A stretch of 64,000 bases of DNA from Spirochaetales bacterium (GTDB lineage Bacteria; Spirochaetota; Spirochaetia; DSM-27196; Salinispiraceae). The position numbers were made by a program, and so were the translations under genes. Below, one piece after another: positions 9,961 to 18,705 of this stretch. The stretch covers positions 27,836 through 91,835 of the forward strand of contig JAACWS010000013.1 in the NCBI GenBank assembly GCA_009991955.1, read 5' to 3'. Position 1 is the stretch's first letter. The number at the start of each line of letters is the position of its first letter. Below the pieces are notes generated by a model. That model was not told the origin of the DNA. It worked only from the letters and a program-made list of their open reading frames with translations, and ran no database searches.

Positions 9961-10538
9961 GTTCGAAAGAGTGCCAATCCCCGGGGAGCGACAAACCCCA
10001 AGACGAGGATCTTCAGAAGGTCACCGACCAAAAACGGTACAATACCAAAGGCGACCGCACTTTCCCACGACAGGTTGTTTACCGCCCTGAGCCAGGGAGC
10101 TCCGACTGCATATACGGCCAGGGTTCCTGCAAGACCTGCAACTAGGGCCCCGAGGCGTAGAAGGTTAGGGGTAGCTTCGAATCGCCGAAAGAGCAAAAAT
10201 ACCCCACCGCTTACCCCAGCCGATAGGATAAAACCAAGGAGGTACCCACCGGTCGGGCCTAAAAGCCTACCGAGGCCACTTGCTCCCTGGGCAAAAACTG
10301 GAAGTCCCACCAAACCCAAAAGTACATAGAAGGCCGTAGCAGCCATGCCTTTCTTGGGGCCCAAGAACATTCCTGCAAGCATAACAAAGAGGGTCTGGAG
10401 ACTCACGGGCACCGGCGATAGGGGAAGGGGAACCGATAAATAGGACCCAAGGGTGATGAGTGCGGCAAAGAGACCAACCCGAACAGGGGTTTGGAAAAAG
10501 GATGGCCCTTGGTTTTCAGGAGAAGATTGTTCAATCAT
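9951..10538 (-). CDS. bioY: biotin transporter substrate-binding membrane protein BioY
   Basis: S-component that binds biotin in the membrane, 195 residues with six hydrophobic helices. Landmarks are V-P-L-P-L-S-P-V-P-V-S-L-Q-T, G-L-P-V-F-A-Q-G-A-S-G-L, and L-L-G-P-T-G-G-Y-L-L-G-F, the core BioY signature. The start is ATG 10538. The frame runs on to 10619, but a TTGACA-17-TGTACT promoter ends 7 nt before this ATG and lies inside that extension, so the longer form cannot be made from it. The mRNA is predicted to be leaderless. No biotin-synthesis genes are in the window; the importer suggests biotin auxotrophy, which is inference. Confidence 0.93.
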   Translation of the reverse strand: MIEQSSPENQGPSFFQTPVRVGLFAALITLGSYLSVPLPLSPVPVSLQTLFVMLAGMFLGPKKGMAATAFYVLLGLVGLPVFAQGASGLGRLLGPTGGYLLGFILSAGVSGGVFLLFRRFEATPNLLRLGALVAGLAGTLAVYAVGAPWLRAVNNLSWESAVAFGIVPFLVGDLLKILVLGFVAPRGLALFRTWD

Positions 10539-10545
10539 GGTTCGA

Positions 10546-10574
10546 AGTACACCGGGAAAGAACTGGTATGTCAA
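10546..10574 (-). promoter_or_regulatory. leaderless-type promoter of bioY operon
   Basis: Reverse-strand TTGACA (10574-10569), exact 17-bp spacer, TGTACT (10551-10546), then 7 nt to the bioY ATG. It is the clearest example of this arrangement in the window. Confidence 0.75.
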
Positions 10575-10586
10575 GGCAAAACCACG

Positions 10587-10592
10587 TATAGT
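10587..10592 (+). promoter_or_regulatory. -10 element of divergent dacA promoter
   Basis: TATAGT ends 7 nt before the dacA ATG at 10600. The -35 position (10564-10569, TGGTAT) is poor and overlaps the bioY -35, so the two divergent promoters compete for the same DNA. Confidence 0.5.
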
Positions 10593-10599
10593 CGTCGCC

Positions 10600-11919
10600 A
10601 TGAATTTTAAGATGCTCATGCTAACGTGGGTTCTTGGGTTAGGGGTTATTAATGGTTCCCTTACGGCTCAATCCTCGATCTATACCGGGTACCCCCAGGT
10701 AAACGGCGAGTTCCCAATAAATGAATTCAAGTGGGCTCCAGAATTTTTCCCGAGAGTTCCTGGGCTTCCCGAAATCCAGGGTCCTATTGGTATCCTCTAC
10801 GACCACGAAAGTGGCATCGTTCTTTACGAAAAGAATATCGATGAACCGATACCCCCGGCGTCTCTCACGAAACTTATGACCCTTCATCTTTTGCGATCGA
10901 GTGCGGAAGAACAGGGTCTCGGGCTAGATGACGAGGTACAGTACTCCGAAGCAGCCTATGCGGTGAATGCACCGCCCCGTTCGAGCCTGATGTTTCTGGA
11001 GGCTGGGCACCGTACAACTCTGCGGGACCTACTCTTGGGTCTGGCGGTGAGCTCGGGGAACGACGCTGCAATTGCCGCAGCCGAGGTTGCCAGTGGATCG
11101 GTTGCCCGCTTTGTAGATCAAATGAATCAAGAAGCTGGGCGGTTAGGCCTACAAAACACCTATTTCGAAGAACCCTCGGGTTACAGCCAGTATAACCTGA
11201 CCACTGCCCGAGATTTTGCCCGGTTCTTGGGATACTACCTGCACCGATGGCCCGAGTCCCTGGGGCTTTATCATTCGGCGTTGAACTTCACCTATCCCCG
11301 ACGAGAAAACCTGACCCTCGGTGCTACGAGCCGCTTCTTAGGGGTGACCCAACCTAATCGAAACGGCCTGGTAGGAAGCTACGAGGGAGCAGACGGACTC
11401 AAGACCGGATACATCGAAGAGTCGGGGTACAACCTTGCCTTTACTGCGGAACGAGATGGATTTCGGTTGGTCGGCCTCGTTTTAGGAGTCCAGGCACCTA
11501 CACCGATCGAGGGAAGCCTCATTCGGCAAGTGGACGCCCAAAAGCTCTTGGATTTTGGTTTTCAGAATTTTGTACCCCGAACCCTTACCCTACCGGGAAG
11601 CCAGGAGATACGCCTGTGGAAAGGAGAACAAAAATCCCTCTTTCTTGAAGAGCAACAGGTCAGGCTTCCCCTACCAATAAATTTGAGCCAAATCGAGATT
11701 CGAAGGACGCTACCCTCGGAACTTCAAGCCCCCCTGACCCAAGGTGGCATCCTGGGGTATCAAGAAATAGCCAATTCCCAAGGGGTCGTCCTCGGGACAA
11801 TTCCCTTGAGGATTCCCCGGAGTATCGGCGAGAGTAGGGGGATAGGTTTAGAATGGGATCGTTTGGTCCTCTTTGTCCGAGAATTCTTCGGCATTCCTCA
11901 ACCCCTGGGGCTTGAATAG
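10600..11919 (+). CDS. D-alanyl-D-alanine carboxypeptidase (S11 penicillin-binding protein)
   Basis: Trims peptidoglycan stem peptides outside the inner membrane. The product is 439 residues with an N-terminal signal peptide (M-N-F-K-M-L-M-L-T-W and a hydrophobic stretch ending near A-Q). All three active-site motifs are present: S88-L-T-K, S152-G-N and K268-T-G. A C-terminal beta domain and a hydrophobic/amphipathic tail (L-V-L-F-V-R-E-F-F-G) fit DacA/DacC-type low-mass PBPs. The start is placed at ATG 10600 because it begins the signal peptide, and a -10 box ends 7 nt before it; the open frame back to 10453 lies inside bioY. The stop lies 8 bp from the convergent ridA stop. Confidence 0.92.
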   Translation: MNFKMLMLTWVLGLGVINGSLTAQSSIYTGYPQVNGEFPINEFKWAPEFFPRVPGLPEIQGPIGILYDHESGIVLYEKNIDEPIPPASLTKLMTLHLLRSSAEEQGLGLDDEVQYSEAAYAVNAPPRSSLMFLEAGHRTTLRDLLLGLAVSSGNDAAIAAAEVASGSVARFVDQMNQEAGRLGLQNTYFEEPSGYSQYNLTTARDFARFLGYYLHRWPESLGLYHSALNFTYPRRENLTLGATSRFLGVTQPNRNGLVGSYEGADGLKTGYIEESGYNLAFTAERDGFRLVGLVLGVQAPTPIEGSLIRQVDAQKLLDFGFQNFVPRTLTLPGSQEIRLWKGEQKSLFLEEQQVRLPLPINLSQIEIRRTLPSELQAPLTQGGILGYQEIANSQGVVLGTIPLRIPRSIGESRGIGLEWDRLVLFVREFFGIPQPLGLE

Positions 11920-11927
11920 GTACCGGA

Positions 11928-12311
11928 TTAGTCTCGCATTGCAATAGCTTCGATTTCGATTGGCGAACCCTTGGGCAAAGCTGCGACCTGAATTGTCGAG
12001 CGTGCCGGGTAGGGAGCCGAAAAGTAGCCTTCGTAAGCCTGGTTCATTTCTGCAAAATCCCCCAGATCCGTGAGAAATACGGTGGTTTTCACGACATGCT
12101 CTAGTCCCAGGCCCTCGAGAGCCAAGAGACCCTTTATTGCTTCGAGAACCAGTTTGCACTTTTCTCCCAGCGGGACTTTTGCAATGTCTCCGGTCGACGG
12201 GTCCATGGGCAGTTGGCCAGATACAAAAACCATTGAAGAATGGGCCACCGCCGAAGAGTAGGGCCCCAGGGCCTTACCACCAATTGAAAGAGCTCTTTTC
12301 GTTGTTGCCAT
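11928..12311 (-). CDS. ridA: RidA family reactive intermediate deaminase
   Basis: Hydrolyses reactive enamine/imine intermediates released by PLP enzymes such as threonine dehydratase. The 127-residue length is normal. Motifs: G-P-Y-S-S-A-V at the N-terminus, V-F-V-S-G-Q-L-P-M-D, and the catalytic P-A-R-S-T-I-Q-V-A-A-L-P-K-G-S-P-I-E-I-E-A near the end, including the conserved arginine. The start ATG 12311 has AAAGGAA 5-6 nt upstream; the upstream extension to 12338 lacks support. It is convergent with the carboxypeptidase gene and follows a DHOD-like gene by 56 bp on the same strand, so those two may be co-transcribed. Confidence 0.93.
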   Translation of the reverse strand: MATTKRALSIGGKALGPYSSAVAHSSMVFVSGQLPMDPSTGDIAKVPLGEKCKLVLEAIKGLLALEGLGLEHVVKTTVFLTDLGDFAEMNQAYEGYFSAPYPARSTIQVAALPKGSPIEIEAIAMRD

Positions 12312-12367
12312 TGTTGTTCCTTTGGGTAATTTTCCCAAATGCCCTAGTTCCCAGAGGCTCCCGAGTC

Positions 12368-13351
12368 CTAATGTATAGATGTGAGAGCTTTAATGTATTG
12401 AAGACGATCGTATTGCTGGGGATTGTCACTTTTTTCCCGGCAAAGTAGCCCAATTAATTCGTCGGTCGACCGGTAACTATGGGCTTCCATCCAGTCGGTG
12501 AGGGTCTGAACCATCTTTCCAATGATTGGGTATCCGTGTTTGTACACTGTCGAGCAGACCTGTACCACATTTGCCCCGGATAGCAACATCTTCACCAAGG
12601 TTTCTCCATCGTGGACCCCCGTCGAGGCGGCCAGTTCGATGCCTGCGGTACCGTAGAGAAAACTAATCCACCGCAAAGAGTTATTGTATTCTTGGGGATT
12701 TGAAAACTGCACCCCCGCGGTAAGGCTCATATTTTCTATATCGACATCCAGTTGGTAAAATCGATTGAACAAGACAAGGGCTTTCGCCCCAGCTTTGCGA
12801 ATTTCCCCGGCCAGGTGGGGTATGGCACTAAAATTTGGCCCAATCTTCACCGAAAACGGAATTGACAGGTTTTGGGCTACCTTTTCCACGATTGCCAAGG
12901 TATGACGCTCGACCGAAAGACCCGTATCTGCGAGGGTACGAGGCAAATATGAAACATTGACTTCCAGGCCGTCGGCCCCCGATTTCGAAAGTTGGGTCGC
13001 ATATTCACCCCACCATCGGGTACTTACGCAGTTGATACTGGCAATTACCGGTATTTGGGCTTCTTTTTTTGCTTGACTTATAAGGTCCAAATAGGCATTT
13101 GGACCCAGTTGCATACCGAGCCCTGAAAGGTATTCGCTGGCCTCGGGGTGGCTTAGGGTGTCGGCGTCGGCAGTTTGAACGCTGAGATCTGCATCAATTT
13201 GTTCTTCAAAAAGACTTTTGAGTACTACGGCTCCGGCTCCGGCGCTCGCCGCTTTTTTTACCCCTTCTAGAGTACCTGTGAGGGATGAACTTGAAACAAT
13301 TACCGGATTCCGCAGGGGGATTCCCATGTAAGTTACGCTTGTGTTGGTCAT
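12368..13351 (-). CDS. dihydroorotate dehydrogenase-like flavoprotein
   Basis: A 327-residue TIM-barrel flavoprotein of the dihydroorotate dehydrogenase superfamily. Visible family features: G-I-P-L-R-N-P-V-I-V-S-S-S near the N-terminus, V-I-A-S-I-N-C in the third strand, D-G-L-E-V-N-V-S-Y, S-V-K-I-G-P-N, A-L-V-L-F-N-R-F, and S-T-G-V-H-D-G for phosphate binding of FMN. Many bacteria carry this 'DHOD-like' paralogue beside a true PyrD, and its substrate is not established. No other pyrimidine gene is near, so I do not call it pyrD. The start ATG 13351 is preceded by GGAAGGAAG, a strong Shine-Dalgarno. Confidence 0.8.
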   Translation of the reverse strand: MTNTSVTYMGIPLRNPVIVSSSSLTGTLEGVKKAASAGAGAVVLKSLFEEQIDADLSVQTADADTLSHPEASEYLSGLGMQLGPNAYLDLISQAKKEAQIPVIASINCVSTRWWGEYATQLSKSGADGLEVNVSYLPRTLADTGLSVERHTLAIVEKVAQNLSIPFSVKIGPNFSAIPHLAGEIRKAGAKALVLFNRFYQLDVDIENMSLTAGVQFSNPQEYNNSLRWISFLYGTAGIELAASTGVHDGETLVKMLLSGANVVQVCSTVYKHGYPIIGKMVQTLTDWMEAHSYRSTDELIGLLCREKSDNPQQYDRLQYIKALTSIH

Positions 13352-13409
13352 GGTTGCTTCCTTCCATCCATTAGTATAGCCTAGGCCCTAGAGGGGATCA
13401 AGGAGAATG

Positions 13410-14561
13410 ATGGCATCGAAAATGGGTGGTACAACGGTGATAGTTGGAGCGGGAATTGCGGGGTTAAGCACGGCTAAGACCTTGCGACAGCTTGGCTCGA
13501 CCGAAAGAATCGTATGGTTGGGTGGGGAGCCCGGTTTACCCTATAAGCGAACTCAACTTTCGAAAAATCTTTACCGACCTTTAGACCGGGGAGAATTTGC
13601 CATGATTGGTAGCGATGAACTGATCTCCCTGGATATCGAGTATCTTTCTCCGGTTCGGGTTGAGAAAATCGACTCGGTCAAGAAAAAAATTTTCTATCGA
13701 CAATCGCCTGCCGACCCCAAAAGTTCGAGCGAAATGCTGGCCTATTCGTCGTTAGTTCTTGCTCTTGGTTCGATTCCTCTCGTCGATCCGGGCTACTATT
13801 TTGAAGAAGACTTTCTCAACCTCCAACGGACCCTGGACGGCACTTCCCGGCAGGTTCGAGTTTTTGGTTCCGGAGTTCTTGGGGTGGAATTAGCCGAACA
13901 AATTACCCGGAGGGGTCACAAGGTTACGATCACCTGCCGGGGGAGGTATCCAATGGCCAGGGAACTTCCGAATCCCCTCGGTAACCGACTCCTTGGACTT
14001 TTGGCCGACCACGGTGTCGATATTTCTTTCGGAGTCACTTCTCCTAATCTCGATCCGGATTCTCTGGTCCTATCGGCGCTCGGGGTCCAGCCCCAAACTC
14101 TTCTTGCCCAGAGCTCGGGTCTCCACGTTGGTGCGGGCATAAAGGTAAATTCCTTTCTCGAAACTTCGGTAGAGCATGTTTACGCCGTTGGGGATTGTGC
14201 CGAGCACGAAGATGGAAGTATTTCTCACTTGTGGCATCAGGCGGAAGAACAAGGAGAGTATGCCGCGAAGAGAATCTGGGGAGAGTCTACTCCCTTTACG
14301 CCCCAAATTTTTCGTACTAAGGCAGAGTTTTTCGGCCAGAGAGTCTTTTCCTCGGGCATTATTCACCAGAGTCCCGAGGTCGACAAGGGGGATGTTTTCG
14401 AAATGTGGTCCAACGCTGGCCTCGATTTTTGGGCAAGATTTCGGAATGAGAGACTCATTGGACTTTCGTTTATTGGCGACTGGCCGAAGGATTTCGGCAA
14501 ATGGGCATTACAAGGGGTGCGGGAGGGATGGACCAGGGAAGGGGTAAAAAAATCCCTCTGA
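13410..14561 (+). CDS. FAD-dependent pyridine-nucleotide reductase, rubredoxin-reductase-like
   Basis: A 383-residue two-dinucleotide-fold reductase. The N-terminal FAD site is [10 protein letters not shown], the NAD(P)H site is [13 protein letters not shown], and the FAD-closing motif is [19 protein letters not shown] resembles rubredoxin/ferredoxin reductases. No redox CxxC pair is visible, so a disulfide mechanism is unlikely. The start is set at the second of two overlapping ATGs (13410), which lies 4 nt from AAGGAG; the first (13407) is only 1 nt away. It sits directly upstream of sodA on the same strand, consistent with a role in oxygen or superoxide defence, but no rubredoxin or superoxide reductase gene is adjacent. 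Confidence 0.78.
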   Translation: MASKMGGTTVIVGAGIAGLSTAKTLRQLGSTERIVWLGGEPGLPYKRTQLSKNLYRPLDRGEFAMIGSDELISLDIEYLSPVRVEKIDSVKKKIFYRQSPADPKSSSEMLAYSSLVLALGSIPLVDPGYYFEEDFLNLQRTLDGTSRQVRVFGSGVLGVELAEQITRRGHKVTITCRGRYPMARELPNPLGNRLLGLLADHGVDISFGVTSPNLDPDSLVLSALGVQPQTLLAQSSGLHVGAGIKVNSFLETSVEHVYAVGDCAEHEDGSISHLWHQAEEQGEYAAKRIWGESTPFTPQIFRTKAEFFGQRVFSSGIIHQSPEVDKGDVFEMWSNAGLDFWARFRNERLIGLSFIGDWPKDFGKWALQGVREGWTREGVKKSL

Positions 14562-14613
14562 TTCCTGGACGATTGGTCTAAACATGAGTACTTTAGTCGT
14601 AAAGGAGAAACAT

Positions 14614-15228
14614 ATGGCTTTTACGACACCCGACTTACCTTACGGCTACGATGCCCTCGAGCCCCACATCGACACCACAACCATGCAGGTTCATCATGAT
14701 AAGCACCACACAGGGTACACCACAAAGTTAAACGCAGCGGTTGAAGGTACAGAGTATGCAAACTGGACCATCGAAGACATCATTAAGAAATTAGGAACCC
14801 TTCCCGCAAACATAAAGGGAGCTGTTCAGAACAACGGCGGTGGTCATTTGAACCATTCCATGTTCTGGCAGTTGCTTGCTCCAAAAGGTAAGGGCGGTGG
14901 CGGCGAGCCAACCGGTGCCTTGGCCGACGATATTAAGGCCACCTTCGGTTCATTCCAAGAGTTTGTTACCCAATTTTCTAACGCTGCAGCCAATCGTTTT
15001 GGATCCGGCTGGGCCTGGTTAGTCGTTAACGGTGGTAAACTTGAAGTAGTATCTACCGCCAACCAAGACAATCCCCTCACCGAAGGCAAAACACCTATCT
15101 TGGGCCTTGATGTATGGGAACACGCCTACTACCTCAAATATCAAAATCGGCGCCCCGAGTACGTCGAAAATTTCTTCCACGTGGTACATTGGGAGAAGGT
15201 GGCAGATCTTTATAAGGCTGCTAAGTAA
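14614..15228 (+). CDS. sodA: superoxide dismutase, Mn-type by motif
   Basis: Dismutates superoxide. The product is 204 residues, cytoplasmic. Metal ligands are visible in [17 protein letters not shown], and [12 protein letters not shown] (not A-A-Q before the second histidine) and N-Q-D-N-P-L are typical of Mn enzymes rather than Fe enzymes; cambialistic activity is possible. The start ATG 14614 has AAAGGAG 6 nt upstream, whereas the ATG at 14584 opening the same frame has none. A strong terminator follows. Codon use looks more highly biased than its neighbours, as expected for an abundant protein. Confidence 0.93.
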   Translation: MAFTTPDLPYGYDALEPHIDTTTMQVHHDKHHTGYTTKLNAAVEGTEYANWTIEDIIKKLGTLPANIKGAVQNNGGGHLNHSMFWQLLAPKGKGGGGEPTGALADDIKATFGSFQEFVTQFSNAAANRFGSGWAWLVVNGGKLEVVSTANQDNPLTEGKTPILGLDVWEHAYYLKYQNRRPEYVENFFHVVHWEKVADLYKAAK

Positions 15229-15251
15229 AGTATTTTCTTGTAAGGAAATAA

Positions 15252-15280
15252 TAAAACCCCAGTGTAGGCTGGGGTTTTAT
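15252..15280 (+). terminator. rho-independent terminator of sodA
   Basis: TAAAACCCCAG (15252-15262) pairs perfectly with CTGGGGTTTTA (15269-15279) across a 6-nt loop. Because the outer pairs are A-T, it can act in both directions. Confidence 0.88.
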
Positions 15281-15309
15281 TGCCCACCCATCGCGATCCT
15301 TGGTATACT
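15280..15309 (+). promoter_or_regulatory. leaderless-type promoter of sufS
   Basis: TTGCCC (15280-15285), 18-bp spacer, TATACT (15304-15309), then 7 nt to the ATG at 15317, with no Shine-Dalgarno in between. It abuts the sodA terminator. Confidence 0.65.
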
Positions 15310-15316
15310 CTAGCCC

Positions 15317-16567
15317 ATGAGTATGAACCGGACTGCAATTTTGGAAGATTTTCCAATCTTATCGTCGACCATGAGGGGAAAACCCTTTACCTACCTCGAT
15401 AGCGCTGCAACAAGCCTAACCCCCGAACAAGTCGTTCAGGCTATGAGCCGTTACTACCTAGAATACGGTGTTAACGTCCACCGAGGTGTTTACGAGTTTA
15501 GCGAAAGAGCGACCCGAGAATACGAAGAAGTAAGGAAAAAGACCGAAAAGTTTCTTGGTCTCCTTCCCCATAGTCCCGGAAAATCCCCCCTGGGACATGT
15601 TATTTTTACCAAGAGTACTACCGAAGCTTCCAATTTACTCGCCTACAGCTACGGACGAGCCAAGCTCAGATCTGGGGAGGAAATTCTAACCACCGAGACC
15701 GAACACCACTCCACCCTGGTTCCCTGGCACCCGGTGTGCGAAAAGACCGGGGCAATCTTGAAAACAGTTCCTATTAGTCCCCAAGGGACTTTCACCCTGG
15801 ACGACTTTGCCTCTCGTCTGACCCCGCGGACCAAGATAGCGGTCTTTTCTGCTATGTCAAACGTTACAGGCTTCATGCCCCCAATCAAAGAAATGATTCA
15901 ACGGGCCAAAGAAGTCGGGGCTCTTACGATCGTCGACGGTGCCCAGTATGTTAGTCACCATGGGGTTAACGTTGAAGAACTTGGATGCGATTTTCTGTAT
16001 TTTAGCGCCCATAAAATGTTGGGACCCACGGGTCTCGGGGTTTTGTATGGGCGGACCGAAATTCTCGAGACCATGGAGCCCTTCCTCTACGGCGGAAACA
16101 TGATTCTTAAGGTCAGCGATTTTGCCTCAACCTACCACCCCCTGCCCGAAAAATTTGAAGCAGGAACTCCACCCATAGCCGAAGTACTTGGTTTTGGTGC
16201 GGCCCTCGATTATCTGTCGAATATTCGTATGGATACTATTCGAGACCAAGAGAAACGGCTCTTGACCTACGGTTTAGAAATGGCCTCCAAGCGGCCATGG
16301 ATGAAGGTTCTGGGGCCAAAGAATCCCGAAATCCAGGGTGCAATTATGAGTTTTAATGTCGAGGGGGTTCACAGCCACGATCTGGGTACCCTACTAGACA
16401 GCCAGGGGATTGCCGTTCGAACCGGTGTTCATTGTGCCCAACCTTTAATGGAACATCTCAGGGTTGGCGGGGGGGCTGTACGAGCGAGCATGTATTTCTA
16501 TAACACCGAAAAAGATATTGACACCCTCTTTGAAGGTATTGAACGGGCGAAGGAAATCTTCGGGTAG
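15317..16567 (+). CDS. sufS: cysteine desulfurase SufS
   Basis: PLP enzyme that takes sulfur from cysteine for Fe-S cluster assembly, 416 residues. The PLP lysine is in F-S-A-H-K233-M-L-G-P-T-G and the persulfide cysteine is in G-V-H-C373-A-Q-P, the group II (SufS) pattern. T-E-H-H-S-T-L-V-P-W-H and D-G-A-Q are further landmarks. The gene is followed after 6 bp by sufU, its usual sulfur acceptor in Gram-positive-type systems. sufB, sufC and sufD are not here. The start ATG lies 7 nt after a -10 box, predicting a leaderless transcript. Confidence 0.95.
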   Translation: MSMNRTAILEDFPILSSTMRGKPFTYLDSAATSLTPEQVVQAMSRYYLEYGVNVHRGVYEFSERATREYEEVRKKTEKFLGLLPHSPGKSPLGHVIFTKSTTEASNLLAYSYGRAKLRSGEEILTTETEHHSTLVPWHPVCEKTGAILKTVPISPQGTFTLDDFASRLTPRTKIAVFSAMSNVTGFMPPIKEMIQRAKEVGALTIVDGAQYVSHHGVNVEELGCDFLYFSAHKMLGPTGLGVLYGRTEILETMEPFLYGGNMILKVSDFASTYHPLPEKFEAGTPPIAEVLGFGAALDYLSNIRMDTIRDQEKRLLTYGLEMASKRPWMKVLGPKNPEIQGAIMSFNVEGVHSHDLGTLLDSQGIAVRTGVHCAQPLMEHLRVGGGAVRASMYFYNTEKDIDTLFEGIERAKEIFG

Positions 16568-16573
16568 GAACCT

Positions 16574-16987
16574 ATGAGCTCACTCATGGAAATGTATCGA
16601 AATCCTCGCTATCGCGGAGTGCTTGAGGACTACAACCGTTCATCGACCGAAATCAATCGCTCCTGTGGGGACTCGGTTACCCTCTACCTGCGGGTAAATT
16701 CCCAGGGGATAGTAGAGGAACTGCAATTTGCAGGGGAGGGGTGTAGCCTCTCCCAGTCCAGTGCCGAGTTAGCCTGTCGGCTCGCCCGCGGACTTACGTG
16801 TGCCCAAGTAGTATCCCTATCCCAATCGTTTATCCGTTTTCTACTGGCCGAACCGGACCAGCCTGTAGAATCGAACTTACCCCAGGAGTTTTCCTACTAC
16901 AATGACCTGCGTCGATATCCAATGAGACAGAAGTGTGCCCTCATGGCCTGGGAGATTTTGGAAAACCTCTGTGTAGCCCAAGGGTAA
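16574..16987 (+). CDS. sufU: SufU-type Fe-S assembly scaffold/sulfurtransferase
   Basis: A 137-residue IscU/SufU-family protein, the partner of SufS. The three conserved cysteines are visible: S-C-G-D-S near residue 31, [10 protein letters not shown] near residue 57, and R-Q-K-C-A-L-M-A-W near residue 120. The extended insertion between the second and third cysteines marks SufU rather than IscU; SufU acts as a zinc-dependent sulfurtransferase that accepts persulfide from SufS. The start ATG 16574 is 4-5 nt after AGGAA. It lies between sufS and gpmA on the same strand. Confidence 0.9.
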   Translation: MSSLMEMYRNPRYRGVLEDYNRSSTEINRSCGDSVTLYLRVNSQGIVEELQFAGEGCSLSQSSAELACRLARGLTCAQVVSLSQSFIRFLLAEPDQPVESNLPQEFSYYNDLRRYPMRQKCALMAWEILENLCVAQG

Positions 16988-17021
16988 GGATTTTGATATA
17001 GTGTATCCGAAAGGAGAGATC

Positions 17022-17768
17022 ATGTATAAACTGGTAGTAATTCGACATGGCGAAAGCGACTGGAACCGGGAAAATCGTTTTACAGGATGGACAGATGTAG
17101 ACCTCTCGGAAAAAGGAGTAGAAGAAGCTCGTTCAGGGGGTAAACTACTCAAAAGCGAAGGTTTTACCTTTGATATTGCCTATAATTCCCTCTTAAAAAG
17201 AGCGATCAAGACCCTAAACATTGTATTAGAAGAAATGGACCTGTTGTGGATACCGGTTGTCAAAGACTGGCGTCTGAATGAGCGGCACTACGGTGCACTC
17301 CAGGGATTGAACAAAGCAGAAACCGCAGAAAAACACGGAGAAGAACAGGTAACTATCTGGCGTCGAAGCTACGATGTACCACCACCGGCCCTCACAGTCG
17401 ATGATCCCCGCTATCCGGGAAACGATCCTCGATACTCCAATGTAGATAAGAAAGACCTACCCTTGACCGAGTGTCTCAAGGATACGGTCGACCGCTTTTT
17501 GCCCCTCTGGCACGACGAGATCGCACCGGTTATTCGCTCGGGTAAAAAGGTCGTAATCGCCGCCCACGGAAATAGTCTTCGAGCCCTGGTTAAGTATTTA
17601 GATAACATGAGTGAAGACGAAATTCTCAAACTAAATATTCCGACCGGTACCCCCTTGGTGTACGAGCTCGACAAAAACCTAAAACCCTTAAAGCACTATT
17701 ACCTTGGAGATCAAGAAGCTATTGCTGCGGCAATGAATGCCGTGGCGAATCAAGGAAAGAAATCGTAA
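17022..17768 (+). CDS. gpmA: 2,3-bisphosphoglycerate-dependent phosphoglycerate mutase
   Basis: Interconverts 3- and 2-phosphoglycerate in glycolysis/gluconeogenesis. The product is 248 residues. The phosphohistidine motif is V-I-R-H9-G-E-S-D-W-N, followed by [12 protein letters not shown], the [14 protein letters not shown] block and [10 protein letters not shown], all diagnostic of dPGM. The start is ATG 17022 with AAAGGAG 6 nt upstream; the frame extends to 17001 without a ribosome site. It is separated by only 34 bp from sufU, so it may be in the suf transcript, though a TATAGT-like stretch in the gap could be a separate promoter. Confidence 0.95.
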   Translation: MYKLVVIRHGESDWNRENRFTGWTDVDLSEKGVEEARSGGKLLKSEGFTFDIAYNSLLKRAIKTLNIVLEEMDLLWIPVVKDWRLNERHYGALQGLNKAETAEKHGEEQVTIWRRSYDVPPPALTVDDPRYPGNDPRYSNVDKKDLPLTECLKDTVDRFLPLWHDEIAPVIRSGKKVVIAAHGNSLRALVKYLDNMSEDEILKLNIPTGTPLVYELDKNLKPLKHYYLGDQEAIAAAMNAVANQGKKS

Positions 17769-17780
17769 TATCCAATGGAA

Positions 17781-17800
17781 CCGGCCTTTTTCTGGGCCGG
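17781..17800 (+). terminator. possible weak hairpin after gpmA
   Basis: CCGGCC (17781-17786) pairs with GGCCGG (17795-17800) over an 8-nt loop, 12 bp after the gpmA stop. No T-run follows, so it is at best a weak or rho-assisted terminator. Confidence 0.3.
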
Positions 17801-17838
17801 CTACCTATTTCTCCCATAACCTTCGCCTAGGAGTGGTC

Positions 17839-18705
17839 ATGCAAACCAAGTCTCCGGACACCGCTATACTGCTTTTGTCGTGCCTCGATACCCAAGGCAT
17901 TGTCAGTGATGTAAGCCACTTTATATTCACCTACGGGGGAAATATCCTTGATTCTAACCAACACTCGGACGTGCAGACTCATACATTTTTTATGCGGGTA
18001 GAGTGGGAACTCTCAAAATTCAAAATCCCCCAGGAGAAAATTGCCCAGGCTTTTGAACCAATAGCCCTCAAGTTTGGAATGAACTTTAAAATTCAGTTTT
18101 CGAATACCCTGACCCGATTGGCAATTTTTGTAAGTCAATACGATCATTGCCTCTATGACCTCATCCTTCGAAACCGAGAGGGCGAGACCCACGCCGAAAT
18201 CTGTCTCATCATTGGTAATCATCCTCAAATGAAAGAAATTGCCGACTCATTCGGTTTACCCTTTCATTACACCCCTATGACAAAAGAGACAAAAGACGAA
18301 GTAGAGAACCAACAAATTGCTTTGTTGAAGGAACACCAAATTGATTTGGTAGTCCTCGCCCGGTACATGCAAATTCTGTCTCCTCGGTTTATCGAAGAGT
18401 TTCCGAACACTATTATCAATATCCACCACAGCTTTCTTCCCGCATTTATTGGGGCTAAGCCCTACCATCAGGCCTACGCTCGAGGGGTCAAAATCATCGG
18501 TGCAACCAGTCACTATGTAACCCAGGAACTCGACCAAGGGCCAATCATTGAGCAAGACGTAACCCGTATAAGCCATAGAGATTCGGTTCGCACCCTGGTG
18601 ATAAAGGGTCGTAACCTGGAAAAAATAGTTCTCAGTAAGGCGGTCAAGCTCCACCTGGAACACCGGGTACTACCCCATGGCAATAAAACAGTGGTTTTCG
18701 AATGA
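17839..18705 (+). CDS. purU: formyltetrahydrofolate deformylase
   Basis: Hydrolyses 10-formyl-THF to formate and THF, balancing one-carbon pools and supplying formate. The product is 288 residues. The N-terminal ACT domain (residues 10-85) begins with L-L-S-C-L-D-T-Q-G-I-V. The formyltransferase-like catalytic domain contains V-L-A-R-Y-M-Q-I-L-S, the catalytic N-I-H-H-S-F-L-P-A-F-I-G-A and T-S-H-Y-V-T-Q-E-L-D-Q-G-P-I-I-E-Q-D. The ACT domain separates it from PurN. The start ATG 17839 follows AGGAG by 5-6 nt; the longer frame from 17737 lies inside gpmA. The stop overlaps the next ATG by 4 bp. Confidence 0.95.
   Translation: MQTKSPDTAILLLSCLDTQGIVSDVSHFIFTYGGNILDSNQHSDVQTHTFFMRVEWELSKFKIPQEKIAQAFEPIALKFGMNFKIQFSNTLTRLAIFVSQYDHCLYDLILRNREGETHAEICLIIGNHPQMKEIADSFGLPFHYTPMTKETKDEVENQQIALLKEHQIDLVVLARYMQILSPRFIEEFPNTIINIHHSFLPAFIGAKPYHQAYARGVKIIGATSHYVTQELDQGPIIEQDVTRISHRDSVRTLVIKGRNLEKIVLSKAVKLHLEHRVLPHGNKTVVFE

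Noticed and set aside
10453..10599. N-terminal extension of the carboxypeptidase frame
   Set aside because: It lies inside bioY on the other strand and would bury the signal peptide; a -10 box sits 7 nt before the internal ATG.
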